Positions 6,732 through 15,257 of a DNA stretch of 64,000 nt are shown piece after piece. The notes below the pieces were generated by a model. The model made no database searches, had not been told where the DNA came from, and worked only from the letters and a program-made list of their open reading frames with translations. The DNA lies in the NCBI RefSeq assembly GCF_004345855.1, contig NZ_SLXN01000004.1, positions 62,001-126,000 of the forward strand, read 5' to 3'. Origin of the DNA: Sphingomonas sp. BK235. Its GTDB lineage: Bacteria; Pseudomonadota; Alphaproteobacteria; Sphingomonadales; Sphingomonadaceae. The position numbers were made by a program, and so were the translations under genes. Each line of letters begins with the position of its first letter. Positions within the stretch are counted from its first letter, which is position 1.

Positions 6732-8969
6732 GTGGCAAGCGCACGTGTACGTACTTCATTGCTGACGGCCTGCGCCTGCGTGGCGCTGGCGAGCTGCGGC
6801 GGTGGTGGCGGCGGCGGCGGTGGCGGCTCCGCCGCGGCGCCCGCGCCGGTGGTGGTGGTGCCCGCGCCCAGCACGAGCCCGACCCCGGCCGCGGTCCCCC
6901 CCGCGAGCTCCGGCCCCGCCACGTCGCCGACCCCGACGCCGACCGGCACGGGTGGCGAGATCGTGATCGTCACCCCCACCCCCGCGGCCACGCCGACTCC
7001 CGCCGCGACGCCGACCCCCCGCCCCACGCCGACGCCGACGCCGACCCCGAGTGCGACGCCGGCGCCCGCGCCGACTCCGACGCCCGCCCCGGCACCCGCG
7101 CCCGCGCCCGCGCCGGCCCCGACGCCCACGCCGGCCGCGACCCAGACGCCGTCATCGCCCGGCGATATCGTGATCGTGACGCCGACCCCCGCGCCCGCGG
7201 CGACGCCGCTGCCCGGCGCGACCCCGACCCCGGCGCCGGTCGCGGAACAGCCCGCGGGCGGCTTCGACTATCTCGTCGCGGTCGCGCGCGATCTGGCGAG
7301 CACGATCGCCGACGCCTTCGCGCGCTTCTTCGCGCTGTTCACCACCGACGGGAGCAACCTGCCGTGGAGCGCGGGGCTCACCGCCTTCCGCCAGCCGGTG
7401 CTGAGCGCCGCGGGCGCCGCCGCGATCCCGCCCGACACGGTGCGGCTGGCGCGCCAGGCGACCTTCGGGCCGACCCCGCAGGTGATCGCGCGCATCGCCG
7501 AGCTGGGCATGCCGGGCTGGATCGACGAGCAGTTCACGCTGCGCGGCAGCACCTATGCCGATCTCGCCACCTGGGTGCCGGCCAATTACTGCAGCGGCAA
7601 CACCGGCGTGCCCAAGTGCCAGCAGATCTATTTCTCGCGCAGCCGCGTCGCCGCGCGCTTCTACGCCGACGCGGTGATGGCCCCCGATCAGCTGCGCCAG
7701 CGCGTCGCCTTCGCGCTGTCGCAGATCCTCGTCGTCTCGGGCGGCGGTGACCAGACCGCGGGGCTGGCCTCCTACCAGCAGATGCTGCTCGACCATGCCT
7801 TCGGCAATTACGGCACGCTGCTCCAGAAGGTGACGCTGCACGGCTTCATGGGCCATTATCTGTCGATGGCCGACAGCAGCCGCGTCGCGCCGTCGGAGAA
7901 TTACGCGCGCGAGATGCTCCAGCTCTTCACGCTGGGGCCAGTCAAGCTCAACCATGACGGCACGCCCGTGCTCGACGCGAGCGGCGCCGCGGTGCCCAAT
8001 TACGGCGCCGACGACATCCGCGGCCTGTCGCGCGCGCTGACGGGCTGGACCTATGCGCGCAGCGGTGGACGCAGCGACTGGACTGGCAACGACTACACGC
8101 TGCCGATGGTCCCCGCCGCGGCGACCCGCTACGACAGCGACGCCAAGGCCTTCCTCGGCACCAGCGTGCCCGCGGGCAGCAGCGCGGCGGACAGCGCGCG
8201 GATCGCGGTGGAGGCCGCCTTCCAGCATCCCTCCACCCCGCCGCGCATCGCCAAGCTGCTGATCCAGAATCTGGTCAAGTCGAACCCCACGCCGGGCTAT
8301 GTCGGCCGCATCGCCTCGGTGTTCGAGGATAACGGCAGCGGCGTGCGCGGCGACCTGAAGGCGGTGGTGCGCGCGATCCTGCTCGATCCCGAGGCGCGCG
8401 GCGACGAGCCGCACGGCGCCGACGCGGGCAAGGTGCGCGAGCCGGTGCTGGTGATGACCGGGGTGGCGCGCGCGATCGGGCTGGCGACCGACGGCATCGC
8501 CTTCATCCAGCGCGATTCGAACCTGGGTCAGCCGGTGTTCGGCTCGCCCTCGGTGTTCAACTTCTACCCGCCCGATTACCCGCTGGCGGGCACCGCCGGG
8601 CTCGTCAGCCCGGCGACCAAGCTGCTGAGCGCGGGCAACGCCACCTGGATCCACAACCTGGTCTACAATTGGACCGTGCTGGGCGAGCCGACGCGCGGCG
8701 AGTGGACCTTCGACATGGGCCTGCCCAACTTCACCGGCAGCCAGCCCAATTGGGCCAGCTGGGACTCGATCGCGGAGGATCCCGATCGGCTGGTGGCGGT
8801 GGTCAACCTGCTGCTGCTCAACAATGCCGCCACCGAGACGCAGAAGGGCGCGCTGCGCAGCGCGATCCTGTCGATCCGCAACAACAATGCCGCGATCCAG
8901 GCGCACAAGCGCGCCCAGATCGCGCTCTACATCGCCGCTTCCAGCCCCAATTTCCTGGTCGATCGCTGA
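6732..8969 (+). CDS. DUF1800 domain lipoprotein with Thr-Pro linker
   Basis: About 745 residues. A GTG start at 6732 gives a compact lipoprotein signal (SLLTACACVALASC, Cys22). An earlier TTG at 6672 would add 20 unlikely residues. After Cys22 come ten glycines and a Pro/Thr/Ala linker of more than 120 residues, rich in TPTP and APAP. The remainder matches DUF1800: VRLARQATFGPTPQ, DQLRQRVAFALSQILV, NYAREMLQLFTLG, GLSRALTGWTY and VFNFYPPDYP. Function is unknown. The stop at 8969 is 11 bp from the start of a DUF1501 gene, the usual neighbour of DUF1800, so the two probably act together outside the inner membrane. The long linker would let the domain reach away from its lipid anchor. Confidence 0.9.
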   Translation: MASARVRTSLLTACACVALASCGGGGGGGGGGSAAAPAPVVVVPAPSTSPTPAAVPPASSGPATSPTPTPTGTGGEIVIVTPTPAATPTPAATPTPRPTPTPTPTPSATPAPAPTPTPAPAPAPAPAPAPTPTPAATQTPSSPGDIVIVTPTPAPAATPLPGATPTPAPVAEQPAGGFDYLVAVARDLASTIADAFARFFALFTTDGSNLPWSAGLTAFRQPVLSAAGAAAIPPDTVRLARQATFGPTPQVIARIAELGMPGWIDEQFTLRGSTYADLATWVPANYCSGNTGVPKCQQIYFSRSRVAARFYADAVMAPDQLRQRVAFALSQILVVSGGGDQTAGLASYQQMLLDHAFGNYGTLLQKVTLHGFMGHYLSMADSSRVAPSENYAREMLQLFTLGPVKLNHDGTPVLDASGAAVPNYGADDIRGLSRALTGWTYARSGGRSDWTGNDYTLPMVPAAATRYDSDAKAFLGTSVPAGSSAADSARIAVEAAFQHPSTPPRIAKLLIQNLVKSNPTPGYVGRIASVFEDNGSGVRGDLKAVVRAILLDPEARGDEPHGADAGKVREPVLVMTGVARAIGLATDGIAFIQRDSNLGQPVFGSPSVFNFYPPDYPLAGTAGLVSPATKLLSAGNATWIHNLVYNWTVLGEPTRGEWTFDMGLPNFTGSQPNWASWDSIAEDPDRLVAVVNLLLLNNAATETQKGALRSAILSIRNNNAAIQAHKRAQIALYIAASSPNFLVDR

Positions 8970-8980
8970 GGACCGCCGCC

Positions 8981-10345
8981 ATGTCGATGACGCGCCGCCA
9001 CTTCCACCGCACCGCTCTGACCGCCGGCGCCGCCGCGGCGATCGGCATGTTCGGCCGCACCGCCGCCTTCGGCGCGTCCGCCAGCGGCTATCGCGCGATG
9101 GTGGGCGTGTTCCTGTTCGGCGGCAATGACGGCTGGAACATGGTCGTCCCCACCGATCCGGCGACCTATGGCGCCTATCTCGCCTCGCGCGGGACGGTGG
9201 CGCTGGCGCCGGGGTCGCTCGCGCCGCTGGCGGGATCGGGCTATGCGCTGCACGGCGCGATGGCGCCGCTGGCGAGCAAATGGGACCAGAACGCGCTGTC
9301 GCTGGTGCTCAACACCGGCACGCTGGCGGTGCCGCTCGACAAGACCACCTATGCGCAACGCCCCGACCTGCGCCCGACCAACCTGATGAGCCACAGCGAC
9401 GAGCAGGAGCATTGGCAGGGACTGCGCGCGCGCTCGGTCAGCCGCGACGGCTTCATGGGCCGGCTGACCGACCGCATCGCCGCGAGCGGCGGCGTGCCGC
9501 CGCTGATGAGCTTCGCGGGCAACAATGTCGCGCTGATCGGCCAGCGCGCCAAGTCGATCGTGCTGCCCTCGACGGGCTCGCTGACGCGCAGCGCCACCAG
9601 CACCAGTGCGGTGGACCAGGCCTTCGCGGCCTTCTCCAGCGGCGCGGGGCTCGGCACGCTGACCGAATCCACCGCGGCGACCTATACCGACGCCTATGAC
9701 ATGACCCGCGCCACCGCGACGGTGCTGGGCCAGTCGAGCAGCGTGGACGCCTATTTCGTCGATCCCGACACCGGCGCGGCGCTCGGCTCCGACCTCGCCA
9801 ACCAGCTCAAGCGCGTCGCGCGCATGATCGAGGCGCACGGCACCTTCGGCCACGCGCGGCAGAGCTTCTTCGTGTCGCACGGCGGCTATGACACGCACGA
9901 CAATCAGGTGACGCCCGGCGAGACCGGCAAGGGCACGCATGCCGCGCTGCTGCGCGAGCTGGCGGTGTGTCTCGCCGCCTTCCACAACGCCATGCTCGCG
10001 CTCGGGCTGGGCGACAATGTCACCGCCTTCACGATGAGCGACTTCGGCCGCACGTACAAAGGCAATGCGCAATATGGCTGCGACCATGCCTGGGGCAGCA
10101 ACCATCTGGTGCTGGGCGGCGGGGTCACGGCGCGCGGCGTGTTCGGCCGCTATCCCGACCCGACGCTGGGCGGCAGCGACGATATCAGCTGGGAGGGGCG
10201 CTTCCTGCCCACCACCTCGCAGGAGGAATATATCGGCGCGATCCTGCGCTGGCACGGCGTGAGCGACGCCGACATGGGCTATGTCGTCCCCAATTGGTCG
10301 ACCTGGTCGAGCAACGGGCGCGCGCCGCTCGCGCTGTTCGCCTGA
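8981..10345 (+). CDS. DUF1501 domain protein, Tat-exported
   Basis: 454 residues. The ATG at 8981 starts a twin-arginine signal (MSMTRRHFHRTALTAGAAAA). The mature part carries DUF1501 marks: VGVFLFGGNDGWNMVVP, FVSHGGYDTHDNQ, MSDFGRTYKGNAQYGCDHAW and the end block PTTSQEEYIGAILRWHGV. The conserved His/Asp residues resemble the alkaline-phosphatase/sulfatase superfamily, to which this domain has been related; no activity is established that I know of. It is 11 bp downstream of the DUF1800 gene in the same operon. Tat export implies folding, perhaps with a metal cofactor, before translocation (inference). Confidence 0.9.
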   Translation: MSMTRRHFHRTALTAGAAAAIGMFGRTAAFGASASGYRAMVGVFLFGGNDGWNMVVPTDPATYGAYLASRGTVALAPGSLAPLAGSGYALHGAMAPLASKWDQNALSLVLNTGTLAVPLDKTTYAQRPDLRPTNLMSHSDEQEHWQGLRARSVSRDGFMGRLTDRIAASGGVPPLMSFAGNNVALIGQRAKSIVLPSTGSLTRSATSTSAVDQAFAAFSSGAGLGTLTESTAATYTDAYDMTRATATVLGQSSSVDAYFVDPDTGAALGSDLANQLKRVARMIEAHGTFGHARQSFFVSHGGYDTHDNQVTPGETGKGTHAALLRELAVCLAAFHNAMLALGLGDNVTAFTMSDFGRTYKGNAQYGCDHAWGSNHLVLGGGVTARGVFGRYPDPTLGGSDDISWEGRFLPTTSQEEYIGAILRWHGVSDADMGYVVPNWSTWSSNGRAPLALFA

Positions 10346-10419
10346 CGCGCCGCGCCCTCGACGCGCGCGCGGCGCGCCGCTAGGTACCCCGGGTGATCGC
10401 GACGGGGGCCAGCGAACCG

Positions 10420-11520
10420 ATGAAGGTCTATGTCCATCTCGCGGTGGCGCAGCACCCGCGCCGCTGGGCGCAGCTCTACGCCGCGGGCAAGTTGGTGGGG
10501 CTCAACGAGCCCGACCCTTATGGCTATGCGCGCGCCGCGCACATGGGGGTGACGCTGATCCCGCCCACGGTCGCCGACGAGGGGCGGCTGGGCAGACTGG
10601 TGCGGCTCGGCGTCGGCGCGCTGGTCGGCTTCGATCTGGTCAACGCGTGGCGCAACCGCGCGAGCATCTTCGCCGCGGACGTGGTGTGGACGCATACCGA
10701 GGCGCAGTTCCTCGGCGTCTGCGCGCTGCTCGCGCTGCGCCGCCGCGACCGCGGCGCGCCGCCGCGGCTGCTCGCGCAGGCGGTGTGGCTGGTGGATCGC
10801 TGGCCCAAGGCCAACCCGGTCCACCGCTGGCTGTGGCGGCGGCTGATCCGCCAGGCCGACGTGCTCACCTTCCACTCGCCGCTCAACCTCGCCGCGGCGC
10901 GCGCGCTGTTCCCGGCGCAGCGCTGCGAGCTGGTGCGCTTCGGCATCCGCGCCGACCATCGCGAACCGCCGCGCGCGCCGCGCGCGCCGGGCGGCGAGCG
11001 CCGGATCATCAGCGTCGGCAACGACAAGCATCGCGACTGGCAGACGCTCGTCGAGGCGGTGCGCGCTCACCCCGAATGGCGGCTGCGCATCGTCTCCACC
11101 AAGGCCGATCCCGAGCTGGCGCGCGGGCTCGACCATGTCACCGTCGCGGGGGTGAGTTCGACCGACGAGCTGCTCGACCTGTACCGCGGCGCGGATCTGG
11201 TCGTCGTGCCGCTCCAGCCCAATCTCCACGTCTCGGGTTCCACCGCGCTGCAGGAAGCGGCGCTGCTGGGCGTGCCCACGATCGCCACCGCGGTGGGCGG
11301 GCACGAGGCCTATTTCCCGCCCGACGCGGTCCGCTACGTCCCCGCGCGCGACCCTGGCGCGATCGCCGCGGCGATCGCCGACCTGTCCGCCGATCCCGCC
11401 GCCGCGGCGGCGATGGCGGCGCGCGCGCAGGCCCAGATGGGCGACGCGGGGCTCAGCTCCGAGGCCTATGTGCGCGACCATGTCCGGCTCTCGCACGAGC
11501 TGGTCGCCGCGGCGCGCTGA
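10420..11520 (+). CDS. GT4-like glycosyltransferase with altered EX7E motif
   Basis: 366 residues from the ATG at 10420, which follows a G-run at 10404-10408; an upstream GTG at 10393 would add nine residues. GT-B fold features: an N-terminal domain with a YAAGKLVGLNEPDPYGYARAA segment, then RRIISVGNDKHRDWQTLVEA, WRLRIVSTK, LLDLYRGADLVVVPL and SGSTALQEAALLGVPTIAT. The usual first Glu of EX7E is Val here, while the second (LQEAA) is kept. It is the last gene of the plus-strand run, facing a minus-strand operon whose nearest stop is 30 bp away. Probable role: adding a sugar to the EPS repeat unit. Confidence 0.8.
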   Translation: MKVYVHLAVAQHPRRWAQLYAAGKLVGLNEPDPYGYARAAHMGVTLIPPTVADEGRLGRLVRLGVGALVGFDLVNAWRNRASIFAADVVWTHTEAQFLGVCALLALRRRDRGAPPRLLAQAVWLVDRWPKANPVHRWLWRRLIRQADVLTFHSPLNLAAARALFPAQRCELVRFGIRADHREPPRAPRAPGGERRIISVGNDKHRDWQTLVEAVRAHPEWRLRIVSTKADPELARGLDHVTVAGVSSTDELLDLYRGADLVVVPLQPNLHVSGSTALQEAALLGVPTIATAVGGHEAYFPPDAVRYVPARDPGAIAAAIADLSADPAAAAAMAARAQAQMGDAGLSSEAYVRDHVRLSHELVAAAR

Positions 11521-11550
11521 CGCCCGCCCGGTGCCGCGGCCGCGCCCGGC

Positions 11551-13014
11551 TCAGGCGGGACGGCGGCGCAGCCGGCCCGACACCGCGCCGACCAGCCGGG
11601 TCGCCGCGGGCACGCGCAGCACCACCAGCAGCACCGCGTAGACCGCCCCGCCCAGCGTCACCAGCGCGACGGTGGTGACCGGGTCGGTCACCGAGCGGAA
11701 CGGCAGGAGCGCCAGCCCCATGCCGATCGCGGCCAGCGCGATCTTGGCGATCTCGGGCGTGATCAGCCGGATCGGCAGCACGCGCTTGGCCAGGATCGCG
11801 CTCAGCGTGTAGCACAGCGCCTGCGCCAGCACCGCGGCGAGCGCCATGCCCGGCAGCCCGGCGAGGCGGATGCCGATCAGCCCGGCCGGGATCACCGCGG
11901 CCAGCGTGGTGAGCGGCGGGACGATCATCCACTTCATCCGTCGCGTCACCTGAAACGCCATCATGAGGTGGAAGGTGACGAGGCAGCGCAGCAGCGCCGC
12001 GGCGCCGACCAGCGGCAGCAGCCGCGCGCCCTCGTCACGGAAGGCGGGACCGAGCAGCAGGTGGACGATCCCCGGCGCCAGCACCATCAGCCCCACCGCC
12101 GCGGGCAGCCCGAGCCCGAGCTGGAGCTGGAGATTGTTGTCGAGCGTGGCCACCGCGGCGGCGGGGCCGCGATCCTCATAGGCGCGCACCAGCGCGGGAT
12201 AGCCCGTGAGGTTGATCGTCATCATCATGAAGACCAACGTCTTCTGGAGCAGGTCGACCGGTGCGGCATAGAGCCCCACCGCATGCGCACCGAGCGTCGA
12301 GCCGACCAGGAAGCGGTCGGCGAAGCCCGCCGCATAGGTGAGCGCGCAGCTCGCGATCAGCGGATAGCCGAGCTGGAGCGCGGCGGTGACCTGCGCGCGC
12401 GACGCGCGCCACGGCCGCACCGCGCGCCACAGCGGATCCGCCAGCACGCTCGCCACCGCCACCACGCCCTGCGCGACGACGATCCCCAGCAGCGTGCCGA
12501 GCGCGCCCAGCCCGGCGTAATGGACCAGCGCGAGCCCGAGCAGGATCGAGGTGACCGAGCGCGCCACCGCGTTCCAGAAATAGGGCCAGGAGCGCATCCG
12601 CAGGCGATAGATCGTCTGGATGATCGTCAGCGCCATCTCGGTCAGCGTGAACGCCGCCATCACCGGCCACCAGCGCGCCGCGACGTCGGCGAAGCCGATG
12701 CCGAAGGCGTAGAGCAAGCCCACCGCCGCGGCGAAGACCAGCGCCACCACGGCGTAGATCCCGAACAGGGCGTCGGCGCGCGCGGGATTGATCCCGCTCG
12801 GCTCGGCCGGATCGTAGAGCGTGCGCGCGCCGACCAGCCGCAGCCACTCGAACAGCATCGCGTTGAGCAGTACCGCCGCGGCGGAGACCAGCGCGTAGAG
12901 GCCGAAGGCGCCGGGATCGAGCAGCCGCGTCCACACCAGGGTCGCGACGAAGTTGAGCCCGCTGCCGATCACCGTCGCGGCGGTGACGATCGCCGCGTTG
13001 GAACGCGGCTTCAC
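11551..13014 (-). CDS. Wzx-like polysaccharide flippase (MATE/MOP family)
   Basis: 487 residues with about twelve to fourteen hydrophobic helices along the whole length and an N-terminal pattern (NAAIVTAATVIGSGLNFVATLVWTRLLDPGAFGLYAL) typical of the RfbX/Wzx branch of the MOP superfamily. These proteins flip undecaprenyl-pyrophosphate-linked repeat units to the periplasm. Its start overlaps the end of the pyruvyltransferase gene by 4 bp (13,011-13,014), indicating translational coupling. It is the last gene of a minus-strand operon (pyruvyltransferase, acyltransferase and polymerase-like genes lie upstream). A second flippase-like gene occurs at 31,047. Confidence 0.88.
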   Translation of the reverse strand: MKPRSNAAIVTAATVIGSGLNFVATLVWTRLLDPGAFGLYALVSAAAVLLNAMLFEWLRLVGARTLYDPAEPSGINPARADALFGIYAVVALVFAAAVGLLYAFGIGFADVAARWWPVMAAFTLTEMALTIIQTIYRLRMRSWPYFWNAVARSVTSILLGLALVHYAGLGALGTLLGIVVAQGVVAVASVLADPLWRAVRPWRASRAQVTAALQLGYPLIASCALTYAAGFADRFLVGSTLGAHAVGLYAAPVDLLQKTLVFMMMTINLTGYPALVRAYEDRGPAAAVATLDNNLQLQLGLGLPAAVGLMVLAPGIVHLLLGPAFRDEGARLLPLVGAAALLRCLVTFHLMMAFQVTRRMKWMIVPPLTTLAAVIPAGLIGIRLAGLPGMALAAVLAQALCYTLSAILAKRVLPIRLITPEIAKIALAAIGMGLALLPFRSVTDPVTTVALVTLGGAVYAVLLVVLRVPAATRLVGAVSGRLRRRPA

Positions 13015-14129
13015 CCGCGCGCCCCGCGATCGCGCAGCAGCCCCAGCGCGGTGTCGAAGAAGCGGTCGAGCGCGGCGCGGCGCGTGGCCAGGATCGCGGC
13101 ATGCTCGGCCCGCTGCGGCCAGTCCGCCACCGCCGCCACCAGCAGCGCCGCGGTCGCCGCGGGCGTGTCGCGCTCCATCGTCGTGCCGGGGACGCGATAG
13201 TCTTCCATGAAGGCGTCGGTCTTGGTGGTGCGGCTGAGGCAGGCGATCGGCGCGGTGCCGTAGGACAGGATCATCGCGTGGAGCCGCATCGCGATCAGCG
13301 CGGAGCCGCCGCGCAGCACGGTCAGCGCGGCGTCCAGCGTCGCGGGATAGGACGCATCGACGCGCGCGCGCTGCGCCGCGGGCACCGCCGCGACGATCCG
13401 CGCGACGCGCGCGTCGTCGCGGCTATCCATCGAGACGACGACGACGTCGCGCCCCAGCCGCTCCACCGCCTCCGCCGCGGTGCGCGCGAAGATGTCGATC
13501 ACCAGGTCGTCATATTCGTCCTCGAAGGCGGGCGACAGGATCACCGGGCCGTCGGGCGCCGGCGGCGCGCCGGCGAGCACGAAGGCGGGGTCGCACACCA
13601 GCTCGGGCGCGGGCGCGCGGGTGCCCGCGGTGATCGCACGCGCGTTGGCGAGCGAGCGCGCGTCGCGCACGAAGATCGCGCACGCCGAGGCGAGCAGCTC
13701 GCCCGCGACGTGGCGCGCATGGTCGGTGGCGACGGTGTCCACCCCGATCGGCGCGGTGACGAGCGGGCGGCGGAACAGCCGCGCCAGCCGCGCCACCAGC
13801 CAGGCATAGCCGAGGATCCCCTTGACGCGCCCGCCGCCGAACTTGTCCTGGATGATCGATCCGCCGCCGAGGATCACGAGATCGGCCGCCGCGATCGCGC
13901 GCACCAGCGCGAGCAGACCGGCGGGCTTGCCGCGCGCCGCGAGGAACGGGGTGACGCCGGGCGCCGCGGGGATGGCGCCGAGCGTGAGCATGGCGACGCG
14001 CGCGTCGAGCGCGGGCAGCCGCGCGCGCAGCCCCTCGACCATCGCGAGCGCGATCGCGTCGTCGCCGCGATTGTACCCGGCCACGCCGCAGATCGTGACC
14101 ACCGGCGCGGGCCGGACCTTCTCATTCAT
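13011..14129 (-). CDS. Polysaccharide pyruvyltransferase family protein
   Basis: 372 residues from the ATG at 14,129, which shares one base with the stop of the upstream acyltransferase (TGATG). The CsaB/WcaK pattern is clear: VVTICGVAGYNRGDDAIALAMVEGL at the N-terminus, DLVILGGGSIIQD, PLVTAPIGVD, and ALIAMRLHAMILSYGTAPIACL near residue 290. The family transfers pyruvate from phosphoenolpyruvate to a sugar as a ketal, giving the EPS negative charge. A longer open frame upstream of 14,129 is not coding because it runs through the acyltransferase gene. Confidence 0.9.
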   Translation of the reverse strand: MNEKVRPAPVVTICGVAGYNRGDDAIALAMVEGLRARLPALDARVAMLTLGAIPAAPGVTPFLAARGKPAGLLALVRAIAAADLVILGGGSIIQDKFGGGRVKGILGYAWLVARLARLFRRPLVTAPIGVDTVATDHARHVAGELLASACAIFVRDARSLANARAITAGTRAPAPELVCDPAFVLAGAPPAPDGPVILSPAFEDEYDDLVIDIFARTAAEAVERLGRDVVVVSMDSRDDARVARIVAAVPAAQRARVDASYPATLDAALTVLRGGSALIAMRLHAMILSYGTAPIACLSRTTKTDAFMEDYRVPGTTMERDTPAATAALLVAAVADWPQRAEHAAILATRRAALDRFFDTALGLLRDRGARG

Positions 14130-15217
14130 CAAGCGATTGCCCTTTGTAGCGCCCTGCCCTTGATCAGCCGCCGCCCCAGCGCGACCGCGGGCTGCTCCAC
14201 CAGGCGATAGACGATGGCGGCCACGATCGAGACCGTGACGAACACCAGCAGCAGCGACACGGGGACGAGCGCGGGCAAGGAGACGACCGACGCCAGCGGC
14301 GGACAGATCGTCCTGATCACCAGCGGGTGGAAGAGATAGACGGCGAAGCTGATCGCGCCGAGATACGCCAGCACGGCACCCCCGAAGAGGTGGAAGCGGA
14401 TGCACAGCAGGAACGCCGACAGCCCGATCGCATAAGCGAGGCTGCTCGCCAGCCAGGTCGCGCCCTTGTCGTCGGAGGCGACGTAACCGAGCGTGTTGAT
14501 CGCGAACACCAGCGCCATCAGCCCCGCCGCGATGGCGGCGAAGCGGCGCGCCGAGATGGGCGCGCCCTCAAGGAAGCGCAGTCGGGCGATCGTGCCGAAA
14601 TGCATCGCCGCGAGATAGGTGGGGAGGCCGATCGCCAGCCCGCTGGCAGGATGCGTGTAGCGGAACAGCGCACCCGCCAGTCCGACCATCAGAAAGACGA
14701 TGACCATCGCCAGCTGCGTGCCGGGGCGATGCAGCCGGTGCGACACGAACAACAGCGTGCATGTGGCGTAGAAGATGATCTCGACGAACAGCGTCCAATA
14801 GACGCCGATGACGTCGGGCTGGCGCAGCACCGTCTGGATCATCGTCACGTTGGCGAGCGCCTGCGGCGCGGTGACCGCGCTCCCGATCAGCGGATAGACC
14901 AGCAGCGCCGCCGCCAGCGACAGCCAGTAAGCCGGATAGAGGCGGAAGAAGCGGCTGATGACGAAGCCGCGCACGCCCGTCTCGGTGCGGAAGCTGAACG
15001 GCACCACGAACCCGGAGATGCAGAAGAAGGCGACCACCCCGATCCGCCCGAGATAGAAGGACAGCAGCAGATAAGGCGACTGATCCGCCGGCGCGACCGC
15101 GAACAGGTCGTTCTTGACCGAATGCTCCAACCAATGCGCGACGACGACCAGCATCGCCGCAAGCCCGCGCAGGCCATCGACATAGTCGAGGCGCTTCTTG
15201 TGAGCCGGTGAAGTCAT
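14129..15217 (-). CDS. Acyltransferase family 3 (O-acetylation of polysaccharide)
   Basis: 362 residues from the ATG at 15,217; the frame extends upstream without a plausible start. It begins with the family signature RLDYVDGLRGLAAMLVVVAHWLEH, including the catalytic His, and has about ten membrane helices with FFCISGFVVPFSFR and FFRLYPAYWLSLA, as in OafA/ExoZ-type enzymes. These move acetyl (or succinyl) groups across the inner membrane onto sugars. It overlaps the pyruvyltransferase by one base and follows the polymerase-like gene by 40 bp, so the four genes form one minus-strand unit for flipping, polymerising and decorating a polymer. Confidence 0.9.
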   Translation of the reverse strand: MTSPAHKKRLDYVDGLRGLAAMLVVVAHWLEHSVKNDLFAVAPADQSPYLLLSFYLGRIGVVAFFCISGFVVPFSFRTETGVRGFVISRFFRLYPAYWLSLAAALLVYPLIGSAVTAPQALANVTMIQTVLRQPDVIGVYWTLFVEIIFYATCTLLFVSHRLHRPGTQLAMVIVFLMVGLAGALFRYTHPASGLAIGLPTYLAAMHFGTIARLRFLEGAPISARRFAAIAAGLMALVFAINTLGYVASDDKGATWLASSLAYAIGLSAFLLCIRFHLFGGAVLAYLGAISFAVYLFHPLVIRTICPPLASVVSLPALVPVSLLLVFVTVSIVAAIVYRLVEQPAVALGRRLIKGRALQRAIA

Positions 15218-15257
15218 GAGGGTCAGACGAACGTCCGGACCGTGCCGTGCGGCGTCC

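Noticed and set aside
6870..7250. Short tandem GC-rich repeats that look like a repeat array
   Set aside because: They are codons of the Thr-Pro/Ala-Pro linker of the DUF1800 lipoprotein; no spacers, so not a CRISPR array.
7152..8906. A 584-codon open frame on the minus strand opposite the DUF1800 gene
   Set aside because: Composition is that of a reverse-strand shadow (His/Arg/Gln-rich) and the DUF1800 motifs are on the plus strand.
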